Source: Muricomes sp.
GTDB lineage: Bacteria; Bacillota; Clostridia; Lachnospirales; Lachnospiraceae
Length of the DNA stretch: 19,361 nucleotides
Assembly: GCA_020024675.1 (NCBI GenBank)
Contig: JAHHTM010000010.1
Span: 1 to 19,361, forward strand
Direction of reading: 5' to 3'
The notes under the pieces were generated by a model that worked only from the letters and a program-made list of their open reading frames with translations, was not told the DNA's origin and did not search any database. Shown here piece after piece: positions 1 to 7,234 of the stretch; positions within the stretch are counted from its first letter, which is position 1, and each line of letters begins with the position of its first letter. Position numbers and translations under genes: made by a program.

Positions 1-1
1 T

Positions 2-34
2 TCAAAAGGCACAGCTTCTGTTTTTGAAATGTAA
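2..34 (+). CDS. Possible 3' end of an upstream gene (partial)
   Basis: The frame starting at base 2 reads SKGTASVFEM and stops at TAA 32-34, two bases before the A-tract of a terminator hairpin. The placement fits the last codons of a plus-strand gene whose body lies outside the window. Ten residues are too few to identify a family. Other frames also stop or run through here, so this is a contextual guess only. Confidence 0.35.
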   Translation, partial: SKGTASVFEM

Positions 35-35
35 T

Positions 36-65
36 AAAAAGGACTGATTTTCATCAGTCCTTTTT
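36..65. terminator. Bidirectional rho-independent terminator
   Basis: An 8-bp perfect stem (41-48 with 53-60, arm GGACTGAT) has a 4-nt loop and is flanked by AAAAA at 36-40 and TTTTT at 61-65. The symmetry means it can stop transcription of the plus-strand gene entering the window and of the minus-strand gene ending at 81. Confidence 0.85.
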
Positions 66-80
66 CATGTGTCATAAGTT

Positions 81-524
81 TTATTTTGAAGATTTCTTAC
101 CGAAGAATCTTCTCTTCTTCTTCTGAGGTACTTCCAGTGGTCCGCGAACGCCTTTTACTTTAGAAATATAAATACCACTGATAGTTGCTTTAATTTCTTT
201 TTTCACTGGGATAAGAGGAAAGATCTTAGCATCACACATAAATGTTGAAATCTTTGGTCCGACCTTACCTTTTACGACAAGTACTTTAGAACGTCTTAAA
301 TACTTTGGCGTATTCTCAATGACTATCGCCGGGAAACCGGCATCTTTCAATCGCATCTTGGCCTTATCAATAACAAGCATAGTAACTTGCTGTGCCATTG
401 CATCTAACTGTTCTTGCTGTGCTGCCTGTTTCTTCTCAGCTTTCTTTCCAATGAAATATAAAGCTATAAGTACAATAGTCAGTACAACGAGGACAATGAG
501 CATTATTTTTAATCCTAAACTCAC
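81..524 (-). CDS. Small N-terminally anchored membrane protein of unknown function
   Basis: This predicted 147-residue protein is of no family I recognise. One hydrophobic helix at about residues 4-26 should anchor it in the membrane. A charged, Gln/Ala-rich stretch that could be a short coiled coil follows (about 28-50). Next comes a globular part of about 75 residues containing two prolyl-rich patches, and then a very basic tail (KKKRRFFGKK). A longer reading to an ATG at 557 exists. I choose the GTG at 522-524 because a strong AGGAGGG lies 7 nt upstream (532-538), inside the longer reading. The promoter at 571-599 puts the transcript start near 564, giving a leader of about 40 nt that fits the GTG. 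It is transcribed divergently from the cardiolipin synthase gene. The basic tail could contact lipid or nucleic acid, but that is a guess. Confidence 0.75.
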   Translation of the reverse strand: MSLGLKIMLIVLVVLTIVLIALYFIGKKAEKKQAAQQEQLDAMAQQVTMLVIDKAKMRLKDAGFPAIVIENTPKYLRRSKVLVVKGKVGPKISTFMCDAKIFPLIPVKKEIKATISGIYISKVKGVRGPLEVPQKKKRRFFGKKSSK

Positions 525-570
525 GATGAACCCTCCTATGTATACTCTTTTCCGCAATTATGCAAGTAGT

Positions 571-599
571 ATTGTACCATTGTTTAAAGCGAAGTGCAA
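571..599 (-). promoter_or_regulatory. Sigma-A-type promoter of the small membrane protein gene
   Basis: On the minus strand, TTGCAC (594-599) and TACAAT (571-576) are separated by 17 bp, close to the vegetative consensus. The expected start near 564 lies just upstream of the AGGAGGG ribosome binding site at 532-538. Confidence 0.7.
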
Positions 600-641
600 G
601 CAATTTGAAAGTTTAGGGTTACTTTTCGTGTTGGAAAAGTG

Positions 642-647
642 TATAAT
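642..647 (+). promoter_or_regulatory. Candidate -10 of the cardiolipin synthase promoter
   Basis: A perfect TATAAT lies 84 bp before the ATG of the cardiolipin synthase gene. No good -35 is found 16-18 bp upstream (TTACTT is the best), so the promoter may be weak or need an activator. TTGGAA at 631 with TCTATA at 655 is an alternative. Confidence 0.35.
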
Positions 648-675
648 CAAATAGTCTATATATATCAGATGTAAG

Positions 676-703
676 ATGACCCCTCTCATTTAGGCAGGGT
701 CAT
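676..703 (+). promoter_or_regulatory. Hairpin in the cardiolipin synthase leader
   Basis: A perfect 7-bp inverted repeat, ATGACCC (676-682) and GGGTCAT (697-703), with a 14-nt loop, sits in the leader just before the AGGGGG ribosome binding site (715-720). No T-tract follows, so it is not a terminator. It could be an RNA hairpin or a protein-binding palindrome. Confidence 0.35.
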
Positions 704-730
704 AAATTAATATCAGGGGGACAGGATATT

Positions 731-2206
731 ATGGCAGAGTCAATATGGGATGGTATCGTAAATGTTTTTAATTTCATAATGGATAATATTGTCATCATTA
801 ATTTTGTATTTGCTCTTGTTATCATTTTCTTTCAACGTAGAAATCCTCAGACTGTATGGACATGGCTTTTATTATTATATTTTATTCCGATCGTTGGATT
901 TATTCTTTATTTGATCATAGGTCAGGATTTTAATAAGACTAGAATGTTTAAGGCAAAAGAAATAGAAGGAGAATTGAAATACGCAGTCCGGCATCAAGAA
1001 GAAAGCATTTACAGAAAAAAGCTGAATTTGAAAAATCCGGTACTCACAAGATTTCAAGATCTTATTCTTTATAATCTGGAGGCTGGAGAATCTGTGCTTA
1101 CAGACAACAATGACATTCGTATTTATACCGATGGAAAAGAAAAGTTCCGTGTATTGATTGAGGAAATGAAACAGGCAAAACGCTACATCCACATGCAGTA
1201 TTATATTTTTCGAAATGATGAATTGTGGCAGGCTATAGAACCAGTGCTGATCCAAAAGGCAAAAGAAGGAGTAGAGATCCGAGTATTGTTTGACAGTATG
1301 GGATGTCGCTCTATGCACAATAAAGACTGGGAGCATCTAGAAGAAGCAGGAATCGAAGTTGCAGAGTTTTTCCCGGCACTTTTTGGAAAGCTCCAATTAC
1401 GTGTAAATTATCGAAATCACAGAAAGATTGTTGTAATAGATGGAAGGGTAGGATTCGTAGGCGGATTTAATGTTGGTAGAGAATACTTAGGGCTTGATGA
1501 AAAATTCGGATATTGGAGAGACACACATCTTTGTATTGAAGGTGCAGCGGTTACTGCATTGGCGGTACGATTTGTTTTAGACTGGAATTATGCAGCAAAG
1601 GAAAATCTGTTTCTGGAAGATCGTTTGTTTGAAATTCCGGTATATGAAAGAAATGGCCATGATCCAGTGCAGATTATTTCGAGTGGACCTGATTCAAAGA
1701 CAAAGACAATACATGATAATTATTTAAGAATGATTCATAGAGCAAAGGATCATGTGTATATTGAGACACCTTATTTTATACCAGATGACTCTATTCTTGA
1801 CGCGCTCAAGATTGCTGCACGTTCTGGTATAGACGTACGTATCATGATTCCATGCAAACCTGATCATCCATTTGTTTATTGGGCGACTTATTCTTATTTG
1901 GGTGAGATGGTTCAGGCAGGAGCAAAATGTTATGTTTACAATAATGGATTCCTTCATGCGAAGACATTAACCATTGATGGTATGGTGGCTTGTGTGGGTA
2001 CTGCTAATATGGATTTTAGAAGCTTTGGACTTAATTTTGAAGTAAATGCAGTGATTTATAGTGAACAAACAGTACAAAAACTGGAGAATGCATTTGAAAA
2101 TGATATGAATTTCTGTACTTTGGTCACAAGAAAGGTGTATGAGCAGAGAAAGTTGATTATTCGAATAAAAGAGCAAATATCAAGATTGTTATCACCATTG
2201 TTGTGA
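731..2206 (+). CDS. cls: Cardiolipin synthase (phospholipase D family)
   Basis: The 491-residue protein matches the usual length of bacterial ClsA-type cardiolipin synthases, which join two phosphatidylglycerol molecules into cardiolipin and glycerol at the cytoplasmic membrane. Two membrane helices lie at about residues 14-34 and 41-63. Two phospholipase-D HKD motifs follow. In the first, H230, K232 and D237 are followed by GFVGGFN. In the second, H409, K411 and D416 are followed by VGTANMD. Together these form the two-site catalytic centre of the family. The ATG at 731 has AGGGGG nine bases upstream. The gene seems monocistronic. No clear terminator follows it, and the next gene starts about 110 bp later with its own candidate -10. 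I am confident of the family. Whether this is the main synthase or one of several paralogues cannot be told from here. Confidence 0.95.
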   Translation: MAESIWDGIVNVFNFIMDNIVIINFVFALVIIFFQRRNPQTVWTWLLLLYFIPIVGFILYLIIGQDFNKTRMFKAKEIEGELKYAVRHQEESIYRKKLNLKNPVLTRFQDLILYNLEAGESVLTDNNDIRIYTDGKEKFRVLIEEMKQAKRYIHMQYYIFRNDELWQAIEPVLIQKAKEGVEIRVLFDSMGCRSMHNKDWEHLEEAGIEVAEFFPALFGKLQLRVNYRNHRKIVVIDGRVGFVGGFNVGREYLGLDEKFGYWRDTHLCIEGAAVTALAVRFVLDWNYAAKENLFLEDRLFEIPVYERNGHDPVQIISSGPDSKTKTIHDNYLRMIHRAKDHVYIETPYFIPDDSILDALKIAARSGIDVRIMIPCKPDHPFVYWATYSYLGEMVQAGAKCYVYNNGFLHAKTLTIDGMVACVGTANMDFRSFGLNFEVNAVIYSEQTVQKLENAFENDMNFCTLVTRKVYEQRKLIIRIKEQISRLLSPLL

Positions 2207-2270
2207 AATAAGTATGAAAATCCTTTTCATGTATATGAAAGTATGATATAACGATATAGCATATATGTAG

Positions 2271-2276
2271 TATAAT
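2271..2276 (+). promoter_or_regulatory. Candidate -10 for the trigger-factor-like lipoprotein gene
   Basis: A perfect TATAAT lies 44 bp before the ATG at 2320. The -35 region (about 2248-2253) does not match consensus. A small hairpin (CTGTC 2288-2292 with GACAG 2300-2304) lies between this site and the AGGAGG ribosome binding site at 2309-2314. Confidence 0.45.
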
Positions 2277-2319
2277 AGCAGAAATATCTGTCTGGAGAAG
2301 ACAGGTATAGGAGGAAAGT

Positions 2320-3396
2320 ATGAAAAAAAGAGTATTGACACTGATGGTTAGTGTACTTATGGCTGTATCCATAGCAGGATGTGGAAAACAAATTTCAAAT
2401 GATAATATAACGATCACACAGTATGAAGATCTTGAAATACCTGAAGTTGATAAATGGGAAGTAACACCAGAGCAGATTGAACAGGTTGTTCAGACGAAGT
2501 TGTATGCGACAGCGAAAAGGGAGACTATCACAGACCGTCCTGCAAAAAATGGTGATATTGTAAATATTGATTTTACAGGCACGATTGATGGTGTGGAATT
2601 TGAAGGTGGCAAGGCGCAAGGTTCAGAACTGGAATTGGGTTCAGGCACATTTATTGGAGCTACAAAAGATTATAAAGGATTTGAAGAACAGATTGTTGGA
2701 CATAGCACTGGGGAAGAGTTTGATATTACAGTGCAGTTCCCAGACGTTTATCCAAATAATCCAGATATGCAGAATAAGGTAGCTGTTTTTCATGTAAAAT
2801 TAAATGAGATTATTGTACAGACAGTTCCAGAGCTTACAGATGAATGGGTTAAAGAAAACACCAATGATGCAAAAACTGTAAAAGAATTTAAAAAATCTAT
2901 TGAAAAAGATCAGGAAAAAGAGCTTCGTATAAGAGAAGAAAAGGAACTTAGGGGAGCTGTTTTAAATGCATTTACAGAAAAGATTACAGTAAAAGAACTT
3001 CCAAAAGCTCAGGTAGAAGAGCAGATTAAAAATATCAATGATTATTATACAGCGATGGCAGAAGCCTATAATATGAGTTTCGATGATTTTTGTTCACAGT
3101 TTATGGGCATGACAAAAAAAGATTATGATAAACAGGTAAAAGAGGCAGCAGAGCTCGCGGTTAAAAGAAAATTAGGATGTGAACTACTTGCAAAAGAGAA
3201 AAATCTTGTTACAGATAAGCTTTACAAAGAGAAGTTGAAAGAGTTGATTGAAAGCACAGGTTACCAAGACGAAAAGACTCTCATGGAACAGCTTGGAGAA
3301 GATAAAGTTAAATATGCAATTACAGAGGAAATCGTAGGAGATTATCTTGGAAAAAGTTGTATACAGGTTGAGTCCAAAGGTCCACAGGAAAAATAA
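2320..3396 (+). CDS. Extracytoplasmic lipoprotein with trigger-factor isomerase and C-terminal domains
   Basis: The 358-residue protein begins with a lipoprotein signal: basic MKKR, a hydrophobic stretch, then lipobox SIAGC with the acylated cysteine at residue 21. It should therefore be anchored on the outer face of the membrane. Residues about 77-170 read as an FKBP-type peptidyl-prolyl isomerase domain: NGDIVNIDFTGTIDG, then LELGSGTFIG, GFEEQIVG, and a closing AVFHVKLNEI. Residues about 171-350 are a charged helical region like the trigger factor C-terminal chaperone arms. The N-terminal ribosome-binding domain of true trigger factor is missing, replaced by the signal peptide. A role in folding secreted proteins, as for PrsA, is the likely inference. 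AGGAGG precedes the ATG, and a strong terminator follows directly. It should not be labelled tig, since the ribosome-docking part is absent. Confidence 0.88.
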   Translation: MKKRVLTLMVSVLMAVSIAGCGKQISNDNITITQYEDLEIPEVDKWEVTPEQIEQVVQTKLYATAKRETITDRPAKNGDIVNIDFTGTIDGVEFEGGKAQGSELELGSGTFIGATKDYKGFEEQIVGHSTGEEFDITVQFPDVYPNNPDMQNKVAVFHVKLNEIIVQTVPELTDEWVKENTNDAKTVKEFKKSIEKDQEKELRIREEKELRGAVLNAFTEKITVKELPKAQVEEQIKNINDYYTAMAEAYNMSFDDFCSQFMGMTKKDYDKQVKEAAELAVKRKLGCELLAKEKNLVTDKLYKEKLKELIESTGYQDEKTLMEQLGEDKVKYAITEEIVGDYLGKSCIQVESKGPQEK

Positions 3397-3397
3397 T

Positions 3398-3449
3398 AAA
3401 AAGGCTCCTTTTGTTAGGATATAAATACCTGACAAGAGGGGCCTTTTTA
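3398..3449 (+). terminator. Long rho-independent terminator
   Basis: A 16-bp stem with three G-U pairs (3403-3418 with 3428-3443; arm GGCTCCTTTTGTTAGG) and a 9-nt loop is extended by an AAAAA/TTTTT pair. It lies directly after the lipoprotein stop codon and ends in a T-tract at 3444-3448. Confidence 0.85.
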
Positions 3450-3583
3450 TATGGAAGTAAGACACATCATGAAAAGTGGTGTTTAATGATATGCCGCGCT
3501 GACACATTATTGCACAAAAGTACATAAAAAAAACATATACAAATATAAAAAATGCTGAAAATGAAAAAAGACGTAAAAAAATG
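3450..3583. other. AT-rich intergenic region without recognised gene
   Basis: This is part of a 387-bp gap between the lipoprotein and YitT genes. It holds A-runs and a weak ATCAT/ATGAT inverted repeat near 3467-3490. I see no supported coding region with a ribosome binding site and no known RNA motif. Confidence 0.5.
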
Positions 3584-3611
3584 TTGCATAAATATTAATT
3601 GTCCGTATAAT
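3584..3611 (+). promoter_or_regulatory. Promoter of the YitT-family gene
   Basis: TTGCAT (3584-3589) and TATAAT (3606-3611) are 16 bp apart. A start near 3618 would give a leader of about 165 nt before the ATG at 3784. I see no known riboswitch in that leader. The -10 is embedded in the direct repeat annotated at 3596-3618. Confidence 0.65.
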
Positions 3612-3618
3612 TGTCCGT
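3596..3618. repeat. Tandem 11-bp direct repeat over the -10 element
   Basis: TAATTGTCCGT occurs at 3596-3606 and again at 3608-3618, a 12-bp period. The first copy covers the promoter spacer and the second starts inside the TATAAT at 3606-3611. This position is typical of a repressor operator, but no regulator can be named. Confidence 0.7.
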
Positions 3619-3783
3619 GTAGAGTTCAATCCAAAATCAGGATGTCCTTTTGCGGAAAGATGTTCGAAAGCAACAGAAATGTGCTGTTAAAAAATGCCAG
3701 AATTAAAAAAGGTAAAATCAGAACATTTTGTAGCTTGTCATTTATATTAAATAGTAGCAGAGTGTAAATAAAGAGGTGTTTAG

Positions 3784-4647
3784 ATGAGGAAAAAAATAAA
3801 TCTAAAAGAAGTGGTTATTTTATTAGTAGGAATGTTCATTATTTCATTTGCAATATACTATATTATGATGCCCAGTCATTTCGTTGTTGGAACATTATCT
3901 GGATTTATATTGGTATTGAGTAATTTTATACCTTTAAAAATTTCGACTCTGACGTTGATTCTGAATATTGTTTTACTTGTTGTAGGATTTGTATGTATAG
4001 GAAAAGAATTTGGGGGTAAGACAGTTATCACATCGTTTTTACTTCCGTTATATCTTCGTATTTTTGAAATTATTACTCCAACAGTTTCAGAACTGACGGG
4101 CAATCGTTTCTTAAATGTAGTTTGCTTTGTGTTGGTACTGAGTATAGGACAAGCAATGTTATTTAATATTAATGCATCTTCTGGAGGATTGGATATTGTT
4201 GCAAAAGTGTTAAATAAATATATGCATGTTGAAATAGGAAAAGGACTGATGATTGGTGGATTTGTGATTGCTGCAACTTCCATTTTTGTATATGACAAAG
4301 ATACTTTAGTCATCAGTATAGTTGGTACATACCTTAGCGGTGTTGTATTAGATCACTTTATTGATGGTTCTCACATTAGAAAGAAAATTTCTATTATTTC
4401 ACCTGAATATTCACAGATGCAGGAATTTATCGTGAAAAAGTTAAATCGTGGAGTAACTCTTTATCCGGCTATAGGTGGTTGGGATAATAAAGACAGAATG
4501 GAATTGGTTACGATTCTTCAAAAGAATGAGTATGCACAGCTGCTCGGCTTTGTAAATAAGGTCGATCCAAAAGCATTTGTAACGGTAGCCACAGTCGGTG
4601 AAGTAATCGGACAATGGAATCCACATCAGCGTAACGTAAAATATTAG
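3784..4647 (+). CDS. YitT family membrane protein (DUF2179 C-terminal domain)
   Basis: The protein has 287 residues, the usual size for the YitT/DUF161 family. The N-terminal 190 or so residues hold five to six hydrophobic segments, including the family's conserved NINASSGGLDIVAKVL stretch that follows a membrane helix. The C-terminal 85 residues form the soluble DUF2179 domain, with the typical ISPEYSQ, LNRGVTLY and GGW-type turns and a closing VATVGEVIG. Family members are integral membrane proteins of unsettled function, and transport has been suggested. AAGAGGTG lies 6 bases before the ATG. The gene appears monocistronic, with a promoter at 3584-3611 and a terminator at 4664-4699. I am sure of the family but not of the substrate or role. 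Confidence 0.9.
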   Translation: MRKKINLKEVVILLVGMFIISFAIYYIMMPSHFVVGTLSGFILVLSNFIPLKISTLTLILNIVLLVVGFVCIGKEFGGKTVITSFLLPLYLRIFEIITPTVSELTGNRFLNVVCFVLVLSIGQAMLFNINASSGGLDIVAKVLNKYMHVEIGKGLMIGGFVIAATSIFVYDKDTLVISIVGTYLSGVVLDHFIDGSHIRKKISIISPEYSQMQEFIVKKLNRGVTLYPAIGGWDNKDRMELVTILQKNEYAQLLGFVNKVDPKAFVTVATVGEVIGQWNPHQRNVKY

Positions 4648-4663
4648 CAGATCGTAGATAACG

Positions 4664-4699
4664 AAAAGGCACTTCCAATGAAATGAAAGTGCTTTTTTT
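4664..4699 (+). terminator. Rho-independent terminator after the YitT-family gene
   Basis: GCACTT (4669-4674) pairs with AAGTGC (4687-4692), and A-C mismatched extension pairs continue into the loop. A seven-T tract follows at 4693-4699, with an A-run upstream of the stem. Confidence 0.8.
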
Positions 4700-4712
4700 A
4701 TTGCAAGACAGG

Positions 4713-4754
4713 TTGTTTGAAAAGATTGCACTTTTTATAAGAATAGTGTAAATT
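4713..4754 (+). promoter_or_regulatory. Candidate overlapping promoters of the cysteine desulfidase gene
   Basis: Two alternatives fit, each with 17-bp spacing: TTGTTT (4713-4718) with TATAAG (4736-4741), and TTGCAC (4726-4731) with TAAATT (4749-4754). Both precede the GGAGGA at 4782-4787. The sequence alone cannot choose between them. Confidence 0.45.
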
Positions 4755-4796
4755 TGTATGAGAAAAAGATATATTACTTGTTGGAGGAAAATACAC

Positions 4797-6074
4797 ATGA
4801 TAAGAGGAGATAAAACATACAATTCGTATGTTCAGATTTTAAAAGAAGAACTGATTCCGGCTATGGGATGTACAGAACCGATTGCACTTGCATATGCCGC
4901 TGCAAAAGCAAGAGAAGTATTAGGAGACAGACCGGAATGTGTACATATTGGTGTAAGTGGAAGTATTATTAAAAATGTTAAAAGTGTGATTGTTCCAAAT
5001 ACAGATGGATTGAAGGGAATTCCGGCAGCTGTTACGGCTGGTATTGTGGCAGGAAAAGCAGAAAAAGAGCTGGAAGTTATCTCAGAAGTTTCAAAAGAAC
5101 AGACTGAGGAGATGAAACAATTTTTAAATAATACAAAGATAGAAGTAGAACATATTGATAATGGAATCATATTTGATATCATTATTACTCTTTCATCTGG
5201 AGAAAATTCTTCGCAGGTCAGAATTGCTAATTATCATACGAACATTGTATCTATTAAGAAGAATGATGAGATCCTTTTTGAGGTTCCCGTAGAAGGAGAA
5301 AAGGAAGAAGGACTTACAGACCGTAGTATTTTGAATGTGGAAGATATCTGGGAGTTCGTAAATATTGTAGAAGTAAAAGATATTTATAATATATTGAAAA
5401 GACAGATTGATTATAATACTACGATTGCAAAAGAAGGCCTTAGAAATTCCTATGGAGCTAATATAGGAAGCACCATATTGGCATCTTATGGAAAAGATAT
5501 CAAAAATCGTGCAAAAGCTATGGCAGCAGCAGGCTCGGATGCGCGTATGAATGGCTGTGAACTTCCGGTCATTATTAATTCAGGAAGTGGAAACCAGGGG
5601 CTGACTTGTTCCCTTCCGGTGTTGGAATATGCAAAGGAACTAAATGTTTCAGAAGAGAAGACTTATAAAGCACTGGCATTGTCGAATCTTATTGCAATAC
5701 ATCAAAAGACTTCTATCGGACGTCTGTCTGCGTATTGTGGAGCGGTCAGCGCAGGGGCTGCATCAGGTACCGGAATCGCTTACCTTCATGGTGGGGATTA
5801 TTCTGCAATCATTCATACACTTGTAAATGCGTTAGCGATTGTATCAGGAATTGTATGTGATGGTGCAAAGGCTTCTTGTGCAGCTAAGATAGCAGTGGCT
5901 GTAGACGCAGGTATTTTAGGATATGAGATGTATATTCATGGACAACAATTTTATGGTGGTGATGGTATTGTCAGTAAAGGGGTCGAAAAGATGATCCAGA
6001 ATGTAGGTCGTCTTGGAAAAGAAGGAATGCGTGAGACAAACGAAGAAATTATCCGTATCATGCAGACTTGTTAA
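4797..6074 (+). CDS. L-cysteine desulfidase family protein (CyuA/serine dehydratase-like, Fe-S)
   Basis: The 425-residue protein belongs to the CyuA/YhaM (UPF0597) family, related to the alpha subunit of iron-sulfur L-serine dehydratase. These enzymes use a [4Fe-4S] cluster to remove the side-chain group of cysteine (giving pyruvate, sulfide and ammonia) or of serine. Visible marks are GCTEP with C25, SGSGNQG near residue 265, C314 in YCGAVSAG, and C354 and C361 in CDGAKASC. The cysteine spacing fits the family's cluster ligands. A longer reading begins at ATG 4758, but TTGGAGGA sits inside it, right before the ATG at 4797, so I use the latter. Cysteine breakdown is the better guess because this is a single-chain protein of CyuA length, but serine activity is not excluded. 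It converges on ilvE across a shared hairpin. Confidence 0.88.
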   Translation: MIRGDKTYNSYVQILKEELIPAMGCTEPIALAYAAAKAREVLGDRPECVHIGVSGSIIKNVKSVIVPNTDGLKGIPAAVTAGIVAGKAEKELEVISEVSKEQTEEMKQFLNNTKIEVEHIDNGIIFDIIITLSSGENSSQVRIANYHTNIVSIKKNDEILFEVPVEGEKEEGLTDRSILNVEDIWEFVNIVEVKDIYNILKRQIDYNTTIAKEGLRNSYGANIGSTILASYGKDIKNRAKAMAAAGSDARMNGCELPVIINSGSGNQGLTCSLPVLEYAKELNVSEEKTYKALALSNLIAIHQKTSIGRLSAYCGAVSAGAASGTGIAYLHGGDYSAIIHTLVNALAIVSGIVCDGAKASCAAKIAVAVDAGILGYEMYIHGQQFYGGDGIVSKGVEKMIQNVGRLGKEGMRETNEEIIRIMQTC

Positions 6075-6095
6075 AGGAAGTTATTAGAAATCAAA

Positions 6096-6136
6096 AAATA
6101 CCGGGGTGGATTGTTTTAAAGCCTGCCCCGGTATTT
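6096..6136. terminator. Convergent terminator between cysteine desulfidase and ilvE
   Basis: An 11-bp perfect stem, AAATACCGGGG (6096-6106) with CCCCGGTATTT (6126-6136), has a 19-nt loop. Read on the minus strand it is followed by a clean T-tract (complement of 6093-6098), so it works best for the ilv operon. On the plus strand the downstream run is shorter and AT-mixed. Confidence 0.85.
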
Positions 6137-6144
6137 ATAATATT

Positions 6145-7206
6145 CTAGATTTCCATTCTCCAGTTAAAAGGGTCTTCACATGTTCCTAATTGTATCCCAG
6201 TTACAGTGTCATAAAGTTTCTGACTAAGAGTACCGATCTTGCCGTCTCCAACGGTTAGTACTTCGTCTTGGAATCTTAAGGTCCCAACCGGGGAAATAAC
6301 CGCTGCAGTACCGGTTCCGAAAACTTCTTCTAATTTACCGTTTTTTTGAGCTGTAAGCAGTTCTTCCGCAGAAATCTTCCGTTCTTCTACAGGATATCCC
6401 CAGGAGTTACAAAGAGCAAGTACAGTATTTCTTGTTACTCCGGGAAGAATACTTCCATTAAGCAAAGGGGTAACAACTTTACCATCGATTACAAAGAAAA
6501 TGTTCATAGCTCCGACTTCTTCAACATATTTTCTTTCTATGCCATCTAGCCATAGAACTTGAGAATATCCATCCGCATGGGCCTTTTCTTGTCCGGCAAG
6601 TCCGATTGCATAATTTGCACCTGTTTTTGTAAAACCAGTGCCACCTCGCACTGCTCTGACATATTCGTCTTCAATCCAGATTTTAACTGGGTTTAGACCA
6701 TCTTTATAATAAGCTCCACTAGGAGAAAGAATGATCATAAATTTATATTCATTTGATGGCGCCACTCCAAGAAATTCTTCCGTAGCAATCATAAATGGAC
6801 GGATATATAAAGAAGTCCCCGGATTGGTAGGAATCCAGTCGCGGTCTGTTTTTACAAGTTCAGCAACTGCCTGAATAAAATCTTCTTCTGGAATTTCCGG
6901 CATACACAGTCTTTTGGCAGAAGTATTCATTCTTCTTGCATTCATGTCCGGACGAAAGAGATAACATTTCCCACTTTCATCTTTATAGGCCTTTAGTCCT
7001 TCAAATATTTCCTGTCCATAGTGAAATATGACAGTAGCTGGTGATAATGATAAATTGGAAAAGGGTTTGATTTTCGCATCATGCCAGCCTTGGTTTTTGG
7101 TATATGTCATTTCAAACATATGATCCGTAAAAATTTTCCCGAATCCAAGCTCGCCTTCTGGTTTCTTTTTCGGTGAGGTTGTTCTGGTGACTTTGATGTT
7201 TAACAT
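6145..7206 (-). CDS. ilvE: Branched-chain amino acid aminotransferase
   Basis: The 353-residue protein is of the eukaryotic-like class of fold-IV PLP aminotransferases. It carries out the last step of valine, leucine and isoleucine synthesis, moving the amino group from glutamate to the branched-chain 2-keto acid. The PLP lysine is K194 in TKTGANYA, followed by the family segments QVLWLDG, YVEEVGAMN (E230) and VFGTGTAAVISPVG. The N-terminal IFHYGQEIFEGLKAY segment is also typical. The ATG has GGAGAGA upstream. It is the last gene of the operon, 28 bp after ilvD, and is followed by the 6096-6136 terminator. Expression should follow the isoleucine T-box far upstream at 11083-11336. Confidence 0.96.
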   Translation of the reverse strand: MLNIKVTRTTSPKKKPEGELGFGKIFTDHMFEMTYTKNQGWHDAKIKPFSNLSLSPATVIFHYGQEIFEGLKAYKDESGKCYLFRPDMNARRMNTSAKRLCMPEIPEEDFIQAVAELVKTDRDWIPTNPGTSLYIRPFMIATEEFLGVAPSNEYKFMIILSPSGAYYKDGLNPVKIWIEDEYVRAVRGGTGFTKTGANYAIGLAGQEKAHADGYSQVLWLDGIERKYVEEVGAMNIFFVIDGKVVTPLLNGSILPGVTRNTVLALCNSWGYPVEERKISAEELLTAQKNGKLEEVFGTGTAAVISPVGTLRFQDEVLTVGDGKIGTLSQKLYDTVTGIQLGTCEDPFNWRMEI

Positions 7207-7234
7207 AGTTGTCTCTCCTTTATTTCATTCAGTC

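Noticed and set aside
525..557. N-terminal extension of the small membrane protein to an ATG at 557
   Set aside because: The AGGAGGG for the GTG at 524 lies inside it, and no ribosome binding site precedes the longer start.
2214..2237. Inverted repeats ATGAAAA/TTTTCAT after the cardiolipin synthase gene
   Set aside because: The stem is all A-T and not followed by a T-tract, so it is not called a terminator.
3552..3767. 71-residue cysteine-containing reading frame with an NCPYNCPC segment
   Set aside because: There is no ribosome binding site before its ATG. It covers the YitT promoter and leader, and the cysteine-rich segment arises from the direct repeat at 3596-3618.
4758..4796. N-terminal extension of the cysteine desulfidase
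   Set aside because: GGAGGA inside the extension serves the ATG at 4797, which also places the first cluster cysteine at residue 25 as expected for the family.
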